The translations under genes were made by a program, and so were the position numbers. 48,136 bases of DNA from UBA1738 sp003453455 (GTDB taxonomy: Bacteria; Bacillota; Clostridia; UBA1381), in assembly GCA_946621875.1 (NCBI GenBank), contig CAMOOX010000003.1, positions 1 to 48,136 on the forward strand, read 5' to 3'. Shown piece by piece: positions 47,151 to 48,136 of the stretch. Numbering within the stretch: the first letter of the stretch is position 1; every line of letters starts with the position of its first letter. The notes beneath the pieces were generated by a model. That model did not search any database. It was not told the DNA's origin and saw only the letters and a program-made list of their open reading frames with translations.

Positions 47151-48136
47151 GTGGAAAACTTAAAACTACCAACGGGCTATAAATCGCTCTTATCTCTAAA
47201 AGAAACCGAAGTTGCAATCAAAAAGGTCAAGGACTTTTTTGAGAGAGACTTATCGCAGAAGCTTAATTTGACGCGCGTATCCGCCCCGCTTTTTGTGCGC
47301 CGTGACAGCGGCTTAAATGACACGCTAAACGGTGTTGAGCGTCCTGTTTCCTTTGATATTGCAGGGATTTCCGGCGACTATGAAATCGTACATTCGCTTG
47401 CTAAATGGAAGCGTTTTGCACTTTTACATTACGGATTTTCACATGGCGAGGGACTTTACACCGATATGAATGCAATACGCCGTGATGAAGTCACAGACAA
47501 TCTCCATTCGGTATATGTTGACCAGTGGGATTGGGAGAAGATTATTGATAAATCCGAAAGAAATTTCGAAACTTTGAAAAGCACGGTTCGTCTTATCTAT
47601 TCCGCTTTAAAGGATACGGAAGCGTACATATCAAAAGAGTATGATTTTGAGCATATGTATCTTCCCGAGGATATATATTTCATCACAACTCAGGAGCTTG
47701 AAGACTTATACCCTGACAAAACCCCAAAAGAGCGTGAATATGCCATCGCAAAGGATAAAGGCGCAGTATTCTTAATGCAGATTGGCGGTGAATTAAAATC
47801 GGGGATTATCCATGACGGACGCGCGCCCGACTATGACGACTGGTCGTTAAACGGCGATATTATTGTATATTATCCTGTTTTGGACATAGCCCTGGAACTT
47901 TCCTCAATGGGTATAAGGGTTGATGAGGATGCACTCTTAAAACAGCTCAAAATTCGCGGCAAGGAAGAAAATGCAGAGCTTCCTTTCCAAAAAGCCCTTC
48001 TTGCAGGCGAACTACCCTACACAATAGGCGGAGGAATTGGACAGTCGCGCATATGTATGTATTTTTTGCGAAAAGCGCATGTTGGCGAGGTACAGGCATC
48101 TGTATGGCCGCCCGAAGTGCTTGCAGAGTGTAAAAA
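47151..48136 (+). CDS. asnA: Aspartate-ammonia ligase, cut by window edge
   Basis: AsnA makes asparagine from aspartate, ammonia and ATP; its fold resembles the catalytic core of class II aminoacyl-tRNA synthetases. The frame from GTG at 47151 (after AGAGG, 8 nt) stays open for 328 codons to the window end. A nearby ATG is out of frame. Family blocks: RRDSGLNDTLNGVERPVSFD, HSLAKWKRFALLHYGF, GLYTDMNAIRRDE, GGELKSGIIHDGRAPDYDDW and GGGIGQSRICMYFLRKAHVG. Only the last few residues should be missing, since the family is about 330-340 long. Confidence 0.95.
   Translation, partial: MENLKLPTGYKSLLSLKETEVAIKKVKDFFERDLSQKLNLTRVSAPLFVRRDSGLNDTLNGVERPVSFDIAGISGDYEIVHSLAKWKRFALLHYGFSHGEGLYTDMNAIRRDEVTDNLHSVYVDQWDWEKIIDKSERNFETLKSTVRLIYSALKDTEAYISKEYDFEHMYLPEDIYFITTQELEDLYPDKTPKEREYAIAKDKGAVFLMQIGGELKSGIIHDGRAPDYDDWSLNGDIIVYYPVLDIALELSSMGIRVDEDALLKQLKIRGKEENAELPFQKALLAGELPYTIGGGIGQSRICMYFLRKAHVGEVQASVWPPEVLAECK

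Noticed and set aside
1..48136. tRNA, rRNA, CRISPR array, phage or defence island
   Set aside because: I looked for cloverleaf arms, repeat-spacer periodicity and marker genes on both strands and found none.

Overview
The window is ordinary chromosome from a low-to-mid GC Bacillota, most likely an endospore-forming member of the Clostridia. The reasons are the dpaA-dpaB dipicolinate synthase pair, MecA, RNase J, a noc-type ParB gene beside rsmG, a PPi-dependent phosphofructokinase, a glycine riboswitch, an L20-type leader, strong GGAGG ribosome binding sites, and many near-consensus sigma-A promoters. I see no tRNA, rRNA, CRISPR array, prophage or intact mobile element. The only mobile DNA is a small decayed IS3-family scar near 20.1-20.4 kb.

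Layout. 0-2.9 kb (minus): a TIGR04086-type membrane protein, yajC, mecA, and the infC-rpmI-rplT translation operon behind an attenuator leader; infC appears to start on AUA. 2.9-6.5 kb: a riboswitch-controlled AGCS glycine/alanine symporter (minus), divergent from rsmG, then a noc/parB gene (plus) with a structured leader. 6.5-13.0 kb (minus): radC, a sugar-ABC ATPase, an EF-G-like GTPase lacking the usual catalytic His, then the acetate module pta-ackA. 13.2-16.6 kb: galE (plus), aconitase (minus), and a small unidentified membrane protein (plus). 16.6-20.1 kb (minus): rnj with a Na/Pi cotransporter. 20.1-20.4 kb: IS3 remnants. 20.4-24.7 kb (minus): a zinc-ribbon / TPM-domain / SPFH operon resembling Bacillus ydjG-ydjH-ydjI, and a DUF308 protein. 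24.8-26.0 kb: PPi-PFK (plus). 26.1-34.9 kb (minus): dprA-topA-trmFO-argS, a structured intergenic element, then a TM1266-type regulator, galM and mnmA. 35.0-39.0 kb (minus): secA-prfB. 39.1-42.5 kb (minus): dpaA-dpaB, a MATE exporter and a DUF5662 protein. 42.6-48.1 kb (plus): DUF512 radical-SAM-like protein, der, plsY, gpsA, then asnA, which runs off the right edge.

The genes are mostly housekeeping: ribosome assembly and translation (infC, rpmI, rplT, prfB, rsmG, der, argS, trmFO, mnmA), secretion (secA, yajC), chromosome and DNA handling (noc, radC, topA, dprA), acetate and sugar metabolism (pta, ackA, pfp, galE, galM, acnA), phospholipid synthesis (gpsA, plsY), and sporulation (dpaAB). 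The genome is tightly packed. Several rho-independent terminators contain the stop codons of the genes they end, and one overlaps the ribosome binding site of the next gene.

The best candidates for something undescribed are two structured RNAs: a leader of about 100 nt upstream of noc (5534-5634), and an intergenic element (28558-28659) whose wobble pattern favours a plus-strand RNA. Protein-level curiosities are the EF-G paralogue, the ydjGHI-like operon and the unidentified small membrane protein. ORF starts were chosen from Shine-Dalgarno placement; no computation or database search was run.
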